64,000 nucleotides of DNA from JAJRZL01 sp964557855 (GCA_964557855.1 CAZLBP010000009.1:51510-115509); one strand, 5' to 3'; positions 1 through 9,678 are shown, counted from the first letter of the stretch. Numbers and translations: made by a program. Notes: generated by a model not told the origin, from the sequence alone.

Positions 1-63
1 GGACAGTTTCCCGCCCAGTATCCCCAGCAGGATAATTATCCCGACACTTAACAGCTCATACAT
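1..63 (-). CDS. Partial cation:proton antiporter N-terminus (CPA2-like)
   Basis: Reading the minus strand from an ATG at position 63 gives 21 residues that run off the window, starting MYELLSVGIII and continuing LLGILGGKLS. A short cytoplasmic-free start followed by a hydrophobic helix and then GGKLS is how many CPA2 (Kef/NhaS-type) monovalent cation:H+ antiporters begin. A GAGG ribosome-binding site lies about 11 bases upstream of the ATG. Too little is present to see transport residues, so the family call is an inference from the first helix only; any polytopic membrane protein remains possible. Confidence 0.4.
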   Translation of the reverse strand, partial: MYELLSVGIIILLGILGGKLS

Positions 64-250
64 CTACCGGCGTACCTCATGTCGATTTGAGACCAATTCC
101 GTATATCATATTCCAGAGACAGGCCGGTGTCAACCGGGCTGCCGTCATATTTAGTGGTTGTGCCGGGACGATTACGTCACTTTCCTTGTGAGCGCTCCAA
201 TGTACGATTCAGCTACGATGATTCGGTCACTTATCTATTCGCTGTCCGGC

Positions 251-634
251 TCAGGTGATCGGTTTATAGATAATGATAACCGGTATAGCCGCCGTACTCG
301 TCGTTGATATCGACGCCAAAGATTTCTTGCCTTCGGACTTCTTGTGTTTGCAGGTTACGTAGTATGAATACGAGCCGTGAAATACATTCTTGACCTGAAG
401 TATCTTCTGCCCGTTATCGGGAAGTTCGATCTCAGAGGTATCGAACACGGACTTCTCCGAGAATTGCACGAGTACCGTGTCCAGGGTCAAATTCTGAAAG
501 ACGACAACGTCCCCTATACCGGCCAACAATTTCTCCGGTACCACTTCACAAATGCTGCCTGTCTTGACAATGGCAACCACGTGTTTGTTGCCGATTTGGT
601 CACCTCCCTGGGGGCTCCTTCGCGTTTGTGGCAT
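251..634 (-). CDS. Small hypothetical protein, possibly cupredoxin-like beta-sandwich
   Basis: This 127-residue protein is preceded by a strong AGGAGG ribosome-binding site 8 bases before its ATG and follows the Ser/Thr kinase gene by 90 bases, so it is probably co-transcribed with it. It has no signal peptide or membrane segment. The sequence alternates short beta-strand-like stretches (GDVVVFQNLTLDTVLVQF, then KNVFHGSYSYYVTC), the pattern of a cupredoxin or related beta-sandwich in which G-D-x-V-x-F-x-N starts a strand. The usual copper ligands (His, Cys, His, Met in the C-terminal loop) are not evident, so I do not call it a copper protein. A role beside the kinase is only positional inference. 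Confidence 0.55.
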   Translation of the reverse strand: MPQTRRSPQGGDQIGNKHVVAIVKTGSICEVVPEKLLAGIGDVVVFQNLTLDTVLVQFSEKSVFDTSEIELPDNGQKILQVKNVFHGSYSYYVTCKHKKSEGKKSLASISTTSTAAIPVIIIYKPIT

Positions 635-724
635 GATCTAGGTCCTCCTGTCTCTCCTGGTAGCTCTGATTAGTATTTGGCCCCCAATGTAAAGAAAGAC
701 CATGACTGCCGAAAGCTGTTTTTC

Positions 725-3358
725 TCACTCGTTGGAAGAGCTCACGAGACGCTCGAATTCGGGGTCCCTGATCAATTGTTTGAAGTCGGGTGTACGTTCG
801 ATCCAGAATTGCGAATAGCCAGCCGTAACAGCTTTATCCAGCCAGAAGAGCGCCGAATCACGATTGCCGAATTCTTCGTGAATGGCCGCCGCCTGTACCA
901 GTATATCGATATTGTCGGTGCCACTATCCAATGCGGACTTAAGGAATTGACGCGCCAAAGCTTCGTTTCCGACACTGGCATGATAACCGGCCAGGTGGGA
1001 CAGAAGAACCGGATCCCGCTGATTTATGGACATGCGCTCTTTCGCCATTTCGATGGCCTTCCGATAAGCATCCCGGGCGAGTTCGATCTTTTCCTGCCAG
1101 TGATATGAAGAGGCCAAATTGCCCCACACCTGGTAATCGCGGTCATCCAGCTCCAGTGCCTTTTCATACATATGAGAGGCGCTGTCAAAATGAGCCTGCA
1201 TGTAATGTAAGGTACCGAGGTTGGAGTACGCGGCATAGTTCGGATCAATCTCCAAAGATCTGCCCCAGGCCATGCGCGCCTGTTTCCAGCGTTCCAATGC
1301 AAAGTACAAGGCGCCCAGGTCATTGTGGGCTTGAAAGTCCTCCGGTAACAACTCCACTACTTTGTTCAACTGGTGTATGGCATCGTCGTATCTTCCCTGC
1401 TGCAAATAGAAAAGCTCGAGGCTGAAGTAATTGGCCCAGAAGTCCGGTTTGAGTTTAATCGCCCGCCGCAGGACCTCTTCGGCCTTTTCGGGAAGTCTCA
1501 GAGCGGTGTACGACTCGGATAGAGCGACAGACGCCCTGAAACTGTAGGGATCGACTTCGAGAGCTCGCTGCAACTCCACAGCCGCCTGTTCGTATCGCCC
1601 CGTCTCGTTGTGAATTAACCCCAAAGTTACATAGACGGGAGCCAGATCCGTGCTGATCTCAATGGCGGCGTGGCAGTGCTGCACCGCGCTGTCAATCCAC
1701 TCCGGCTCCTTCGTCTTCTTGAACTTGAGCCAGTAGGATTCCCCAAGTCCCGCAAAGGCCAATGCGTAATCGGGATCCAGCTCCACCGCCTTTTTAAACT
1801 GACCGATAGCGCTGTCTATTTGATCCGCCGTTTGATATTGTCTTCGAAGAAGACCCATTCCCTGGACGTATACATCGTACGCTGCTGCAACATTAGTACC
1901 ACCGGCGGTCAGCACTTCTTCCTGATCCGGCTGCAACTCAACTTCCAGCATCTCCGCCAGCTTAAGTACACTCGAGTCCTGCAGCGCCGAGACATTATCC
2001 AGCGAATCGTCGATGACTAGCGAGCGCAGTTGTCTCTCAGACTCGGCGTCGACAACATTCAGTGTCAGCCTGACATAGTCCCCGAGCCGCTGTATACTGC
2101 CGGTGACAGCAAGCGTGACACCAAAAGCCCGTCGGGCTTCCCGTACACCTTTCACCGCTCGCTCCCGGACCTCACTCGCCGGCACCACCCATAGAGACCC
2201 CTGAAACCGTTCCAGGTGAGTAATCCTGCTTGTCAGCGTCTCCATCAATCCGTCACAAAATGCCTGGTTAGCCGGCACCTGACCGATATTAGCCATGGGC
2301 AGTACAACCAGATGCTTCTGGTCCGGGACACCACCGATGCCCAGCAAATCGAAGATGTGACGTCGAGTATCGGGCAACCCCAAGAGAACGAGGACGAGGA
2401 TCACTATGACCGACCAGCTCACGAACACCGACGCGCGCGATTTCATCGGCTGAGACAGTTCTGACGCTGCCGGCAATACAGACACTCCAGAATTACGCTC
2501 TCGTTTCAACCGTTTCAGATCGGCCAGCATGTCGTCAACATGCTGGTATCTCATACCAGGGTCTTTTTCCAGGGCCTTCTCTACGATGCGCTGTAATTCA
2601 TCCGGAACATCGGTTTTGAACCTCGCTACCGGCTCAGGGGCTTCGTGAACAATGGCGTGGTCGGTAGCGACTTCACTTTCTTTCTGGAACGGCCGTCGCC
2701 CGGCCAGCATTTCATATAACACTACTCCCAGCGAGAAGATGTCGGAGCGGTGATCGACAGCCTCCCCTTTGACCTGTTCCGGTGACATGTAGCCGGCGGT
2801 GCCCAAGCGGGAACCGGTTGCGGTCAGCTTCTCGGTACCGGCCCGTGTGGCCAGACCGAAGTCCACCAGCTTGGCGTTGCCGGATTTGGTCAGCAGAATG
2901 TTGGTGGGTTTTATGTCGCGGTGGAAGATTCCGGATTGGTGCGCCTCGCTGAGTCCGGCACACAGGTCCATCATCAGCTCTATGGCCCGGTCGATCGACG
3001 TGCTGCCGGAGCGGATCAACTCATTGACCGTTTGTCCCCCGACAAACTCCATGATGAAATAGGGACGTCCCTTGTGCTCTCCGACCTCATAGATTGTCAC
3101 GACATTGGGGTGATTGAGGCGAGCGACCGCCTGGGCTTCACGACTGAACCTTGCCTTAAAGCTCTCATTATAGGTCATGTGGAGCGGCAGGAATTTGATC
3201 GCTACTTCGCGACCAAGCTTCTGATCTTCCGCCAGATACACCTCTCCCATGCCGCCGGCGCCGATTCGCCTGCTGATTTTGTAGTGCGAAATCATCGTGC
3301 CTGCGGTCAATGGCACGTGCGACTGAGTATGCTCGTTGTCAGAGAATTCTTCTGTCAC
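725..3358 (-). CDS. Membrane Ser/Thr protein kinase with TolB-like and TPR domains
   Basis: The 877-residue protein begins with a Hanks-type kinase domain (about residues 26-285). The glycine loop GAGGMG is at 33-38, the ATP lysine in VAIKF at 55, the catalytic loop HRDIKPTN at 146-153, DFG at 166-168 and SPE at 192-194, so it should be active. One transmembrane helix follows at about 311-328. Then comes a roughly 110-residue TolB-like/FlgO-like region (LVVLPMANIG to VVDAESERQLR), and from about 500 to the end a run of tetratricopeptide repeats. This architecture (cytoplasmic kinase, membrane anchor, extracytoplasmic or cytoplasmic TPR array) is common in myxobacteria, Acidobacteria and FCB bacteria and usually serves signalling. 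Substrates are unknown. It lies upstream of the small 127-residue gene. Confidence 0.92.
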   Translation of the reverse strand: MTEEFSDNEHTQSHVPLTAGTMISHYKISRRIGAGGMGEVYLAEDQKLGREVAIKFLPLHMTYNESFKARFSREAQAVARLNHPNVVTIYEVGEHKGRPYFIMEFVGGQTVNELIRSGSTSIDRAIELMMDLCAGLSEAHQSGIFHRDIKPTNILLTKSGNAKLVDFGLATRAGTEKLTATGSRLGTAGYMSPEQVKGEAVDHRSDIFSLGVVLYEMLAGRRPFQKESEVATDHAIVHEAPEPVARFKTDVPDELQRIVEKALEKDPGMRYQHVDDMLADLKRLKRERNSGVSVLPAASELSQPMKSRASVFVSWSVIVILVLVLLGLPDTRRHIFDLLGIGGVPDQKHLVVLPMANIGQVPANQAFCDGLMETLTSRITHLERFQGSLWVVPASEVRERAVKGVREARRAFGVTLAVTGSIQRLGDYVRLTLNVVDAESERQLRSLVIDDSLDNVSALQDSSVLKLAEMLEVELQPDQEEVLTAGGTNVAAAYDVYVQGMGLLRRQYQTADQIDSAIGQFKKAVELDPDYALAFAGLGESYWLKFKKTKEPEWIDSAVQHCHAAIEISTDLAPVYVTLGLIHNETGRYEQAAVELQRALEVDPYSFRASVALSESYTALRLPEKAEEVLRRAIKLKPDFWANYFSLELFYLQQGRYDDAIHQLNKVVELLPEDFQAHNDLGALYFALERWKQARMAWGRSLEIDPNYAAYSNLGTLHYMQAHFDSASHMYEKALELDDRDYQVWGNLASSYHWQEKIELARDAYRKAIEMAKERMSINQRDPVLLSHLAGYHASVGNEALARQFLKSALDSGTDNIDILVQAAAIHEEFGNRDSALFWLDKAVTAGYSQFWIERTPDFKQLIRDPEFERLVSSSNE

Positions 3359-3495
3359 AGAGTGTACTCCGATCCAATCCTACGGTAACCCTCTATCTAC
3401 TCACCGTTCTTCGACATAATAGAGCGTTGTGGACCGCAATGCAATCGTAAAAACCCGGCTGAATTTGTAGAAAAAAAGAGTTACTTTGAAAGTAG

Positions 3496-3571
3496 CAGCG
3501 GCAGGTCACACGAATCCACCGTAGTGGATTGGCACGACCCGCCACAATTTCCAGCCGAGGCTTTGTCAACG
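3496..3571. repeat. Right-half fragment of MITE-like element
   Basis: The stretch starts with GCGGCAGGTCACACGA, contains a small palindrome (AATCCACCGTAGTGGATT) and ends CTTTGTCAACG. The same order of blocks forms the right half of the two near-full elements at 28504-28666 and 31961-32122. The left half and left terminal repeat are absent here. It fills the gap between the kinase gene and the next gene. Confidence 0.7.
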
Positions 3572-3586
3572 TTCCCTGTGACGGGA

Positions 3587-5338
3587 TCACTCAATCATCG
3601 AGACCGTTACACCCCAGTTAAGCGGATCGCGTGGCGGCGTGGCGTTCCAGCGTCCGAAAGAATGCGAACCATCCGACTCATACACCACTTCATACTCACC
3701 GGCATCAAGCATAATCTCATCGCTGTAGACGCGATTCTTGTCGGCCCCGCCGGCGTGATCGGTCCGACGGTAGTTCATCTCCCAGATGTCGTACCCGCTG
3801 TCCAGGTCGATAATGTAGGCATAGTCGTACATCTCGCCGCTCACCCCCTCACCGAGGGCGTAAATGAGGACTTTGGAGTCCTTTTCAAGTGTGAATCGGA
3901 CCCGCTTTCGCACGCCGTCTCCGACACGGGTGATGCGAGCCAGGATCTTCGAATCGGCGTACAGTTCTTCCTCGCTCAACAGACTTAAACCGGCCGGTTT
4001 ACGATCGTTCACCGGAAATACTGCCATACCGTAACTGTCCGTGTCAAACGGCGCCGAGGAATTCCAGCGACGGTACGCGTGAGAATCATCGGTGATGTAG
4101 TAGGCCGTGTACGTGCCCGCCGGCAAAGTTACGACGCCGTCAAACATGCGGTTCTTGCTTGCGCCGCCGGCATGATCGGTATTGCGGTAGGACATTTCCC
4201 AGACTACTTCGCCGGTGGTCGCATTGATGATCGAGCCTAAATCCACGAATTCCCGGTCGGAATAGGCCATTTCGCCGATGGCGTATATGTGGAGATCCGT
4301 CTCTTGAGCCAGCCGAAATGACTGTTCGTAGAAGTCATTGTTACGAGCCCGCGTGAAATCTATCAGCGGTTCTCCCCGGCCGGGCACTTCGATAACGGTA
4401 AACGCCGACTTGTCGAAGTCCTTGCCCGGCAATAGAGTGACACCCCAGTTGATGGGATCGTAGGGCGGGTTGACGTTGAATTCTTCATACGAGTGCGAGT
4501 CATCGGTCACGACATGGAGTGCATACCGACCCTTGTTCAATTTCACGTCACCGTCGAATACCTGGTTTTTATCGCCGCCGCCAGCGCGATCCAGATTCCA
4601 GCGATCCAACTCCCAGACTTTGTCGCGTGAATCGAGATCGACGATCCAGGCATAATCCACCGGGTAATCGTCGAAATCGGGATATTCTATGATCGCATAG
4701 ACTCGGATGTTCATGGGTTGGGACAGCTCGAACCCCGTGGTGATGAACTCCGAGTCGCCTAACCGGTTGTGTCTGATGAGGGAATTCGGCAAGCCGCCGT
4801 CGGGTTCGAACCGCGCGATATCTGTTTCACCCAATTCATCCGACGTTAAACGCACGTAGCACTTATCGAACACATCCTTGTTCACCGTCATGTCTTCATC
4901 ACGGACACCATCGAATAGGCGGCCCAACGCGTCAAACAGATCAGTGCCGTCGTCGCCCCAGTTCCCGTACCAGTTGTTGGGTGTCCGGATGGAATAGTAT
5001 AATTCGTATTTGCCGGCTTCAAGAAACTCGACGTCCTCCTTTTTGCGTATGGACCGATTACCCTCGACTGGTTTTGTCCCGCGTCGGCCCATCTCCCAGA
5101 CGAGCTCCCGCGATTCGGAATTTATGATCCAGGCATAGGCCACCATGTACTGCGAACGAGGCGCGCGGATACCCACCGCCTCGATGTCCACCTCCGCCCC
5201 TTGCTTGAGGGTGAATCCTATCGCGCGTATGTCATCGACATACAAATCCTCAAGCTCGGCAATCGTCACCGAGCCGGCCGAACCAACCGCAACCAGTACA
5301 AGTACGGCGAGCCCCAAGAATGATTTGAAATATCCCAT
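3587..5338 (-). CDS. Secreted protein of four repeated modules, unknown function
   Basis: I place the start at the ATG of MGYFKSFLGLAVLVLV, because GGAGGAG lies 6 bases upstream; a start five codons earlier lacks a site. The 583-residue product has a signal peptide (about 1-22) and then four related modules of roughly 120-140 residues. Each contains a tract like YAWIVDLDSRDKVWE followed by HAGG-x-x-KN(R/Q)-V, then a strand pair ending in DDSHSY-x-x-(F/W)N and P-P-x-D-P-x-N-W-G-V-T. The first module is more divergent and has an inserted stretch rich in Asp. I do not recognise the domain; the strand pattern suggests a beta-sandwich. It is probably periplasmic or on the cell surface. It is a single-gene unit flanked by accB upstream and a repeat downstream. 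Confidence 0.8.
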   Translation of the reverse strand: MGYFKSFLGLAVLVLVAVGSAGSVTIAELEDLYVDDIRAIGFTLKQGAEVDIEAVGIRAPRSQYMVAYAWIINSESRELVWEMGRRGTKPVEGNRSIRKKEDVEFLEAGKYELYYSIRTPNNWYGNWGDDGTDLFDALGRLFDGVRDEDMTVNKDVFDKCYVRLTSDELGETDIARFEPDGGLPNSLIRHNRLGDSEFITTGFELSQPMNIRVYAIIEYPDFDDYPVDYAWIVDLDSRDKVWELDRWNLDRAGGGDKNQVFDGDVKLNKGRYALHVVTDDSHSYEEFNVNPPYDPINWGVTLLPGKDFDKSAFTVIEVPGRGEPLIDFTRARNNDFYEQSFRLAQETDLHIYAIGEMAYSDREFVDLGSIINATTGEVVWEMSYRNTDHAGGASKNRMFDGVVTLPAGTYTAYYITDDSHAYRRWNSSAPFDTDSYGMAVFPVNDRKPAGLSLLSEEELYADSKILARITRVGDGVRKRVRFTLEKDSKVLIYALGEGVSGEMYDYAYIIDLDSGYDIWEMNYRRTDHAGGADKNRVYSDEIMLDAGEYEVVYESDGSHSFGRWNATPPRDPLNWGVTVSMIE

Positions 5339-5540
5339 CAGTTTCTCCTCCAAGTAGATAACTCTGTTTATCTATGGAAGGTACGGTGAGAAATGCGGAA
5401 GGTTTCACTGGCCCCCCAATGCAGCTCACGCAGTAGGAGTCTATGAGCTAAAGGAAAGTTGCGTGTCACGATGGTTGTCAATCAAGCGTGCGAAGCGAAG
5501 AAGCAGACCGGCAATTAGATTAAGTCAGCAGTTCGCTGGA

Positions 5541-6074
5541 CTACTCCGGCTCGATCAGGAACATGGTTTGGCCGAATTCGACCGGCTCGCCATTCCGGAC
5601 CAGAATCTTGGCTACCCGCCCGCTGACTTCCGACTCGATCTCGTTCATCAGCTTCATGGCCTCCACGATGCAGACTACCTGCCCTACCGTGATCTTCTGA
5701 TTCACAGCTACATATGGATCAGCGTCGGGTGACGGAGCGGAATAGAACGTGCCCACCATCGGGGATTTAATCGCCAACAGCTTGCCGGTATCTTCGGTTT
5801 CGGATTCCGGCGGCGGTTCAGTCGGATGTGGCGGAGACTGCAGTTGTGACGGCGGCTGGGGCGGCGCTGAAGCCGCGACCGGCTGCATGACAGCTGAATC
5901 GGATTCCCGGCCATTGGCGGATCCAAGCCGCTTGGTGATCTTTATGTTCTTGTCGCCGCTGGTTATCTCCAGCGACTCGACATTGGACTCTTCCACTAAT
6001 TGAATCAAACGTCTTAAGGAACTCTCTGATTCTTCAACCATTCGGTCGACTTTTTTCAAATCCCGTTCATTCAT
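5541..6074 (-). CDS. accB: Biotin carboxyl carrier protein of acetyl-CoA carboxylase
   Basis: The 177-residue protein has the AccB layout. An N-terminal region (MNERDLKKVDRMVEESE) is followed by a Pro/Ser-rich linker at about 85-105 and a C-terminal biotinyl domain. The biotin-attachment motif EAMKLMNEI puts the modified lysine at about residue 141. AccB carries carboxybiotin between biotin carboxylase (AccC) and the carboxyltransferase in the first step of fatty-acid synthesis. It lies 90 bases downstream of an M24 aminopeptidase gene, as is common (pepP/pepQ-efp-accB). However efp is not between them and accC is not downstream, which is unusual because accB and accC are normally adjacent. 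Confidence 0.93.
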   Translation of the reverse strand: MNERDLKKVDRMVEESESSLRRLIQLVEESNVESLEITSGDKNIKITKRLGSANGRESDSAVMQPVAASAPPQPPSQLQSPPHPTEPPPESETEDTGKLLAIKSPMVGTFYSAPSPDADPYVAVNQKITVGQVVCIVEAMKLMNEIESEVSGRVAKILVRNGEPVEFGQTMFLIEPE

Positions 6075-6164
6075 ATCAGATTCCCAGGGTAAATCTCAAG
6101 CTCAATGGCGGGCTTCAGGGTAAATTCTGAAGCCACCCTGACCTTGTAGTATACGTAAATGGCA

Positions 6165-7259
6165 CTATAGCTCCAACAAGTTTTTTGGCGCCTTGTTCAT
6201 GACTTTGCCGCCGGTTCCGGTCACAATGACATCGTCCTCGATACGCACTCCGCCCCAACCCGAGAGGTAGATGCCCGGCTCAATTGTAACCACATGATTC
6301 ACTTTGAGTTTGTCGTTGGAAAGCGGCGACAGACGCGGTCCAATGTGTACGAAATACCCGATCCCGTGACCGGTGCCGTGACCGAAATTCTCGCCATATC
6401 CGGCCCTCGTGATGATTTTCCGGCAGGCGTCATCCACTTTCTTGCAGTCAATTCCGGACTTCACTTTGCGAATGCCCGCTTTCTGCGCCCGCAGCACGAT
6501 ATTGTAGATATCTTTCTGCCGTTTCGTGGCTTTGCCGATCACAACGGTCCGGGTTATGTCGGATACGTAGCCGTCTACGGTTGCCCCGAAATCAAACGTG
6601 ACAAACTCCCCCTTCTTGAGCTTTTTATCCGACGCGATTCCGTGGGGGAGGGCCGATCTCCAACCGGAAGCCACGATTGACTCGAAGGCCGGCATCTCGG
6701 ACCCCAGCATGATCATCTGGTATTCCAACTCGGCGGCGATCTCTCGTTCCTTCACACCCGGCTTCAGGAGCGGCAGCACGAGTTCGAACGCCTTGTCCGA
6801 GATGTCAACCGCCTTCTGCATCGTGGCCAGTTCCTTCTTTTCTTTAACCCAGCCCAAATCGGCCAGCGCCTGGTCGGTCTTGACGAAGATCGCCTGAGGC
6901 CAGACGTGGCGAAGTTTGCCCTGCTCGGCGACCGTCAGATGATCGGCATCGATGCCGAACCGACAGTTCTGCGGGGCCAGTTGTTTGAAATCTTTGAGCG
7001 CATCGAGAGCGCGGCCTTTGACAATGTGTACCTTCGCCCCTTTGATTTCCTTTTTCGATTGATCGGCGTAGCGGGAATCGGTGAAAAAATCCACCCGTTT
7101 GGAGCCGATCACCAGCAGACCGGTGGTTCCCGAGAAACCGCAGACATACCGCAGCAGACTGAACCGTCGGTCCATCCAGTCGGAGTGAATGAGGATTAGT
7201 CCATCGAGATTTTCATCCTTTAGTTTCTTTCGCAGAGTACTTATTCGTTTGGCTGACAT
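6165..7259 (-). CDS. Xaa-Pro aminopeptidase (M24B family)
   Basis: The 364-residue protein has an N-terminal creatinase-like domain (about 1-125) and a pita-bread M24 metallopeptidase domain. Metal ligands are visible: Asp in FDFGATVDGYVSDITRT (two Asp), His in GHGTGHGIG, Glu in EPGIYL and Glu in VRIEDDVIV. This family removes the N-terminal residue from peptides with proline in second position, in the cytosol. A ribosome-binding site AAGGAAG precedes the ATG. It is upstream of accB on the same strand and probably forms an operon with it. Prolidase (PepQ) is an alternative name for the same fold. Confidence 0.92.
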   Translation of the reverse strand: MSAKRISTLRKKLKDENLDGLILIHSDWMDRRFSLLRYVCGFSGTTGLLVIGSKRVDFFTDSRYADQSKKEIKGAKVHIVKGRALDALKDFKQLAPQNCRFGIDADHLTVAEQGKLRHVWPQAIFVKTDQALADLGWVKEKKELATMQKAVDISDKAFELVLPLLKPGVKEREIAAELEYQMIMLGSEMPAFESIVASGWRSALPHGIASDKKLKKGEFVTFDFGATVDGYVSDITRTVVIGKATKRQKDIYNIVLRAQKAGIRKVKSGIDCKKVDDACRKIITRAGYGENFGHGTGHGIGYFVHIGPRLSPLSNDKLKVNHVVTIEPGIYLSGWGGVRIEDDVIVTGTGGKVMNKAPKNLLEL

Positions 7260-7759
7260 GCGTTCTTCCTTTCAATGGTATCGTTTCTTTGGCACCGGGC
7301 AAGTAAATGCGACAACGATCAAAAGGCAAGGAGAAGTGCCGTGTCGGGAGAATGGTCGTTCGTAGGCTGACAGACGGGGTAGAAGCCCAAGTCAGGGGCA
7401 GCAGGTCACACGACTCCACGGCCGTGTAGTCGCAGGACCTCCCGCAACAGCCAAAACCGAACCCGACGACATGAAAACACCCAGACAAAACCAGTCCTCA
7501 TTTCATGGATAACTGGGTAGAATATTCCAGAAACCAGCGAACCATACTTGCAAATTCCAGACAAATCCATTAAATTGTAGTGAGAGATAAAGCTATGGAC
7601 GTCAGCGAGAACTACGCGCGCATCGGGACATCCCAGACTATGCAGATTGGCTCTACTACTAAACACTTTGTCAATGGACTCTCGATAAGCCTTAGCACAA
7701 AGCAGTACTAATACAGTCTAATATACGCAATACTACAGCACATTCCGTAAGGAGGAATT
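7260..7759. repeat. Intergenic region with degenerate MITE right half (7398-7456)
   Basis: About 500 bases lie between divergent genes. The block at 7398-7456 reads GCAGGTCACACGACTCCACG and then an imperfect palindrome ending CCCGCAACAGCC. This matches the right half of the elements at 28504 and 31961. The rest, 7460-7755, is AT-richer and probably holds the promoter of the following secreted-protein gene. I see no gene in it. Confidence 0.55.
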
Positions 7760-9553
7760 ATGCTAAACAAGATTACCGCAATTCTACTCGCTATCATCGT
7801 CCTGTCGGCGCTCAGCGTCGCAGCCGGTGAAAACGAGCCAGCGAGCGTTGTCGACGGTCAGGACGACGCCTCGATGCGGACACCGAGAGCCGTGTTCGCC
7901 GTAACCAACAATTTCGATTCCGGCCCGGGCAGCCTCAGAGATGCTATCAATCAAGCCAACGCCAATCCGGGGTTCGACCAAATCGTCTTCAATATCTCGC
8001 CGGCCGGACCGCACAGTATCACTCCCTTATCGCAATTACCGCCTCTGGTGGACCCCAATGGCGTGTTCATCGACGGCATTTCGCAGCCGGGTGGCGCCGA
8101 CTGCGGTCCCAATCCGCCTTCATCGGCGACGCTGCTGATCGAAATCAACGGCGCTGCGGCCGGGGCGGCCCACGGTCTCTGGGTCGGATCGGATGTCAAC
8201 CAGATCGTGGGGCTCATAATAAACGACTTCGAACAGGACGGCATCTGTGTTGAGGGCGGTGTCTTTAACCCCTCGGCCAGCAACAATATGATTCACTGCT
8301 GCTTCATCGGCACCGACCCCTCCGGTGCGTTCGATGTCGGCAACGGCCGCAATATGGCGACGCTTTACGGCGGGGTCAGAATCAAAAACGTGCCGGGCGG
8401 TACGGCCAACAACAATATCGTCGACGGTTGCCTTGTCTCCGGCAATTATGCCGACGGGGTGACGATCTGGGGACCGCAGGTTCCGGGAGATGTCGGCTTT
8501 AACATTGTAGCCCTCTGTTACATCGGCACGGACGTCACCGGCACGGTTGATTTGGGCAACGACCACGAGGGTGTCAGCCTGGTTGAGGGCACTCACGATA
8601 ACTTGGTCGCCGACAACCTTATCTCCGGAAACGACTACGACGGAGTCGGCATACAGGGATTCAACAATGTAGGGTTCGGTCCGCCTATACAGACCTTCGC
8701 GAATTTTATCGAGCACAACATTATCGGGCTTGATATCAACCTGAACCCGCTGCCGAACTCGATGTATGGTGTCACGGTCGGGACTTATGGGACCACTCCC
8801 TGGGGGTGCGCCGATAACAACACGATCGGCCCCGGCAATATCATCGCGCACAACGGCTTTGACGGTGTCTATGTATGGGAAGACGGCGTCAACACGTTCA
8901 ATGCGGACCATAACCGGATTACCCAGAATTCCATTTATGACAACGGCGGTCTGGGAATCGATCTGCATTTCAATGGCGTTACGCCCAATGATCCCGCCGA
9001 TCCGGACGTGGGCGCCAACGAGGAAATGAACTTCCCCGTTATCAACAGCGCCGTCAATTCGGGCGGGACGACTACAATCATGGGCACACTGGATTTCCCG
9101 GCCCCCGGCGCCTGTACGATAGAAATCTTCAAGGCTCGACGCGACCCGACCGGACACGGTGAAGGTGAGGTGTTCCTGGGCTCGACCACGCCGGCGACCG
9201 GCGGGGCCTGGAGTTTCACTACCGCGGCTCTCAGTGTGGGCGATTCCGTTACCGCCACGGCGTACGACGGGATATTGAACACGTCCGAGTTTAGTCTGTG
9301 TGTGCTGGTGAGTTCCACCGGGGTTCTCTGCGGTGATGTTGACGTGGATGGCGGGCATAATGTCGTCGATTTGACCTATATGGTAGATTATTTGTTCAAG
9401 GGTGGTCCGGCCCCACTGCCGTCGACGTGTTGCGGCGATTATGACGGCAGCGGCCCGCCGTTGCTGGACGTGGCTGATCTGTCCTATTGTGTAGACTATC
9501 TGTTCCGGGGCGGTCCGCCGCCGGTACCGGGTTGTTGTACGCCGATGTGGTAG
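7760..9553 (+). CDS. Secreted right-handed beta-helix protein with dockerin tail
   Basis: The 597-residue protein starts with a signal peptide (MLNKITAILLAIIVLSALSV) behind a textbook TAAGGAGG site. Residues about 45-65 (FDSGPGSLRDAINQAN) form the CSLREA-type motif that opens many bacterial beta-helix surface proteins. Residues about 80-410 contain repeated N-x-I/V-x-G-N/H-x-I rungs typical of a right-handed beta-helix. A beta-sandwich segment follows (about 425-515). The C-terminus (about 525-590) holds two calcium-loop/helix repeats, each with D-x-D-G and then D-L-(T/S)-Y-x-V-D-Y-L-F-(K/R)-G-G-P. That is a type I dockerin. No enzyme residues can be identified, so polysaccharide binding or cleavage remains possible. 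Confidence 0.88.
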   Translation: MLNKITAILLAIIVLSALSVAAGENEPASVVDGQDDASMRTPRAVFAVTNNFDSGPGSLRDAINQANANPGFDQIVFNISPAGPHSITPLSQLPPLVDPNGVFIDGISQPGGADCGPNPPSSATLLIEINGAAAGAAHGLWVGSDVNQIVGLIINDFEQDGICVEGGVFNPSASNNMIHCCFIGTDPSGAFDVGNGRNMATLYGGVRIKNVPGGTANNNIVDGCLVSGNYADGVTIWGPQVPGDVGFNIVALCYIGTDVTGTVDLGNDHEGVSLVEGTHDNLVADNLISGNDYDGVGIQGFNNVGFGPPIQTFANFIEHNIIGLDINLNPLPNSMYGVTVGTYGTTPWGCADNNTIGPGNIIAHNGFDGVYVWEDGVNTFNADHNRITQNSIYDNGGLGIDLHFNGVTPNDPADPDVGANEEMNFPVINSAVNSGGTTTIMGTLDFPAPGACTIEIFKARRDPTGHGEGEVFLGSTTPATGGAWSFTTAALSVGDSVTATAYDGILNTSEFSLCVLVSSTGVLCGDVDVDGGHNVVDLTYMVDYLFKGGPAPLPSTCCGDYDGSGPPLLDVADLSYCVDYLFRGGPPPVPGCCTPMW

Positions 9554-9627
9554 GATCGGTCGGGTCGGCGCACCGCTTTCGGGATTCTTTCTGTTGCCGG
9601 TCCGGGATATGTCTGCCTTGTACAGAC

Positions 9628-9678
9628 CGGCAGGTTGGGTTCTCAGGCGCCATGGGCGGCGAAGAACCCGACCTGCCG
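9628..9678. repeat. 16-bp inverted repeat downstream of the beta-helix gene
   Basis: CGGCAGGTTGGGTTCT at 9628-9643 is answered by AGAACCCGACCTGCCG at 9663-9678, a near-perfect inverted repeat with a 19-base GC-rich loop. It could fold into a strong hairpin and protect or end the upstream transcript, but no T-run follows, so I do not call an intrinsic terminator. Confidence 0.6.
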
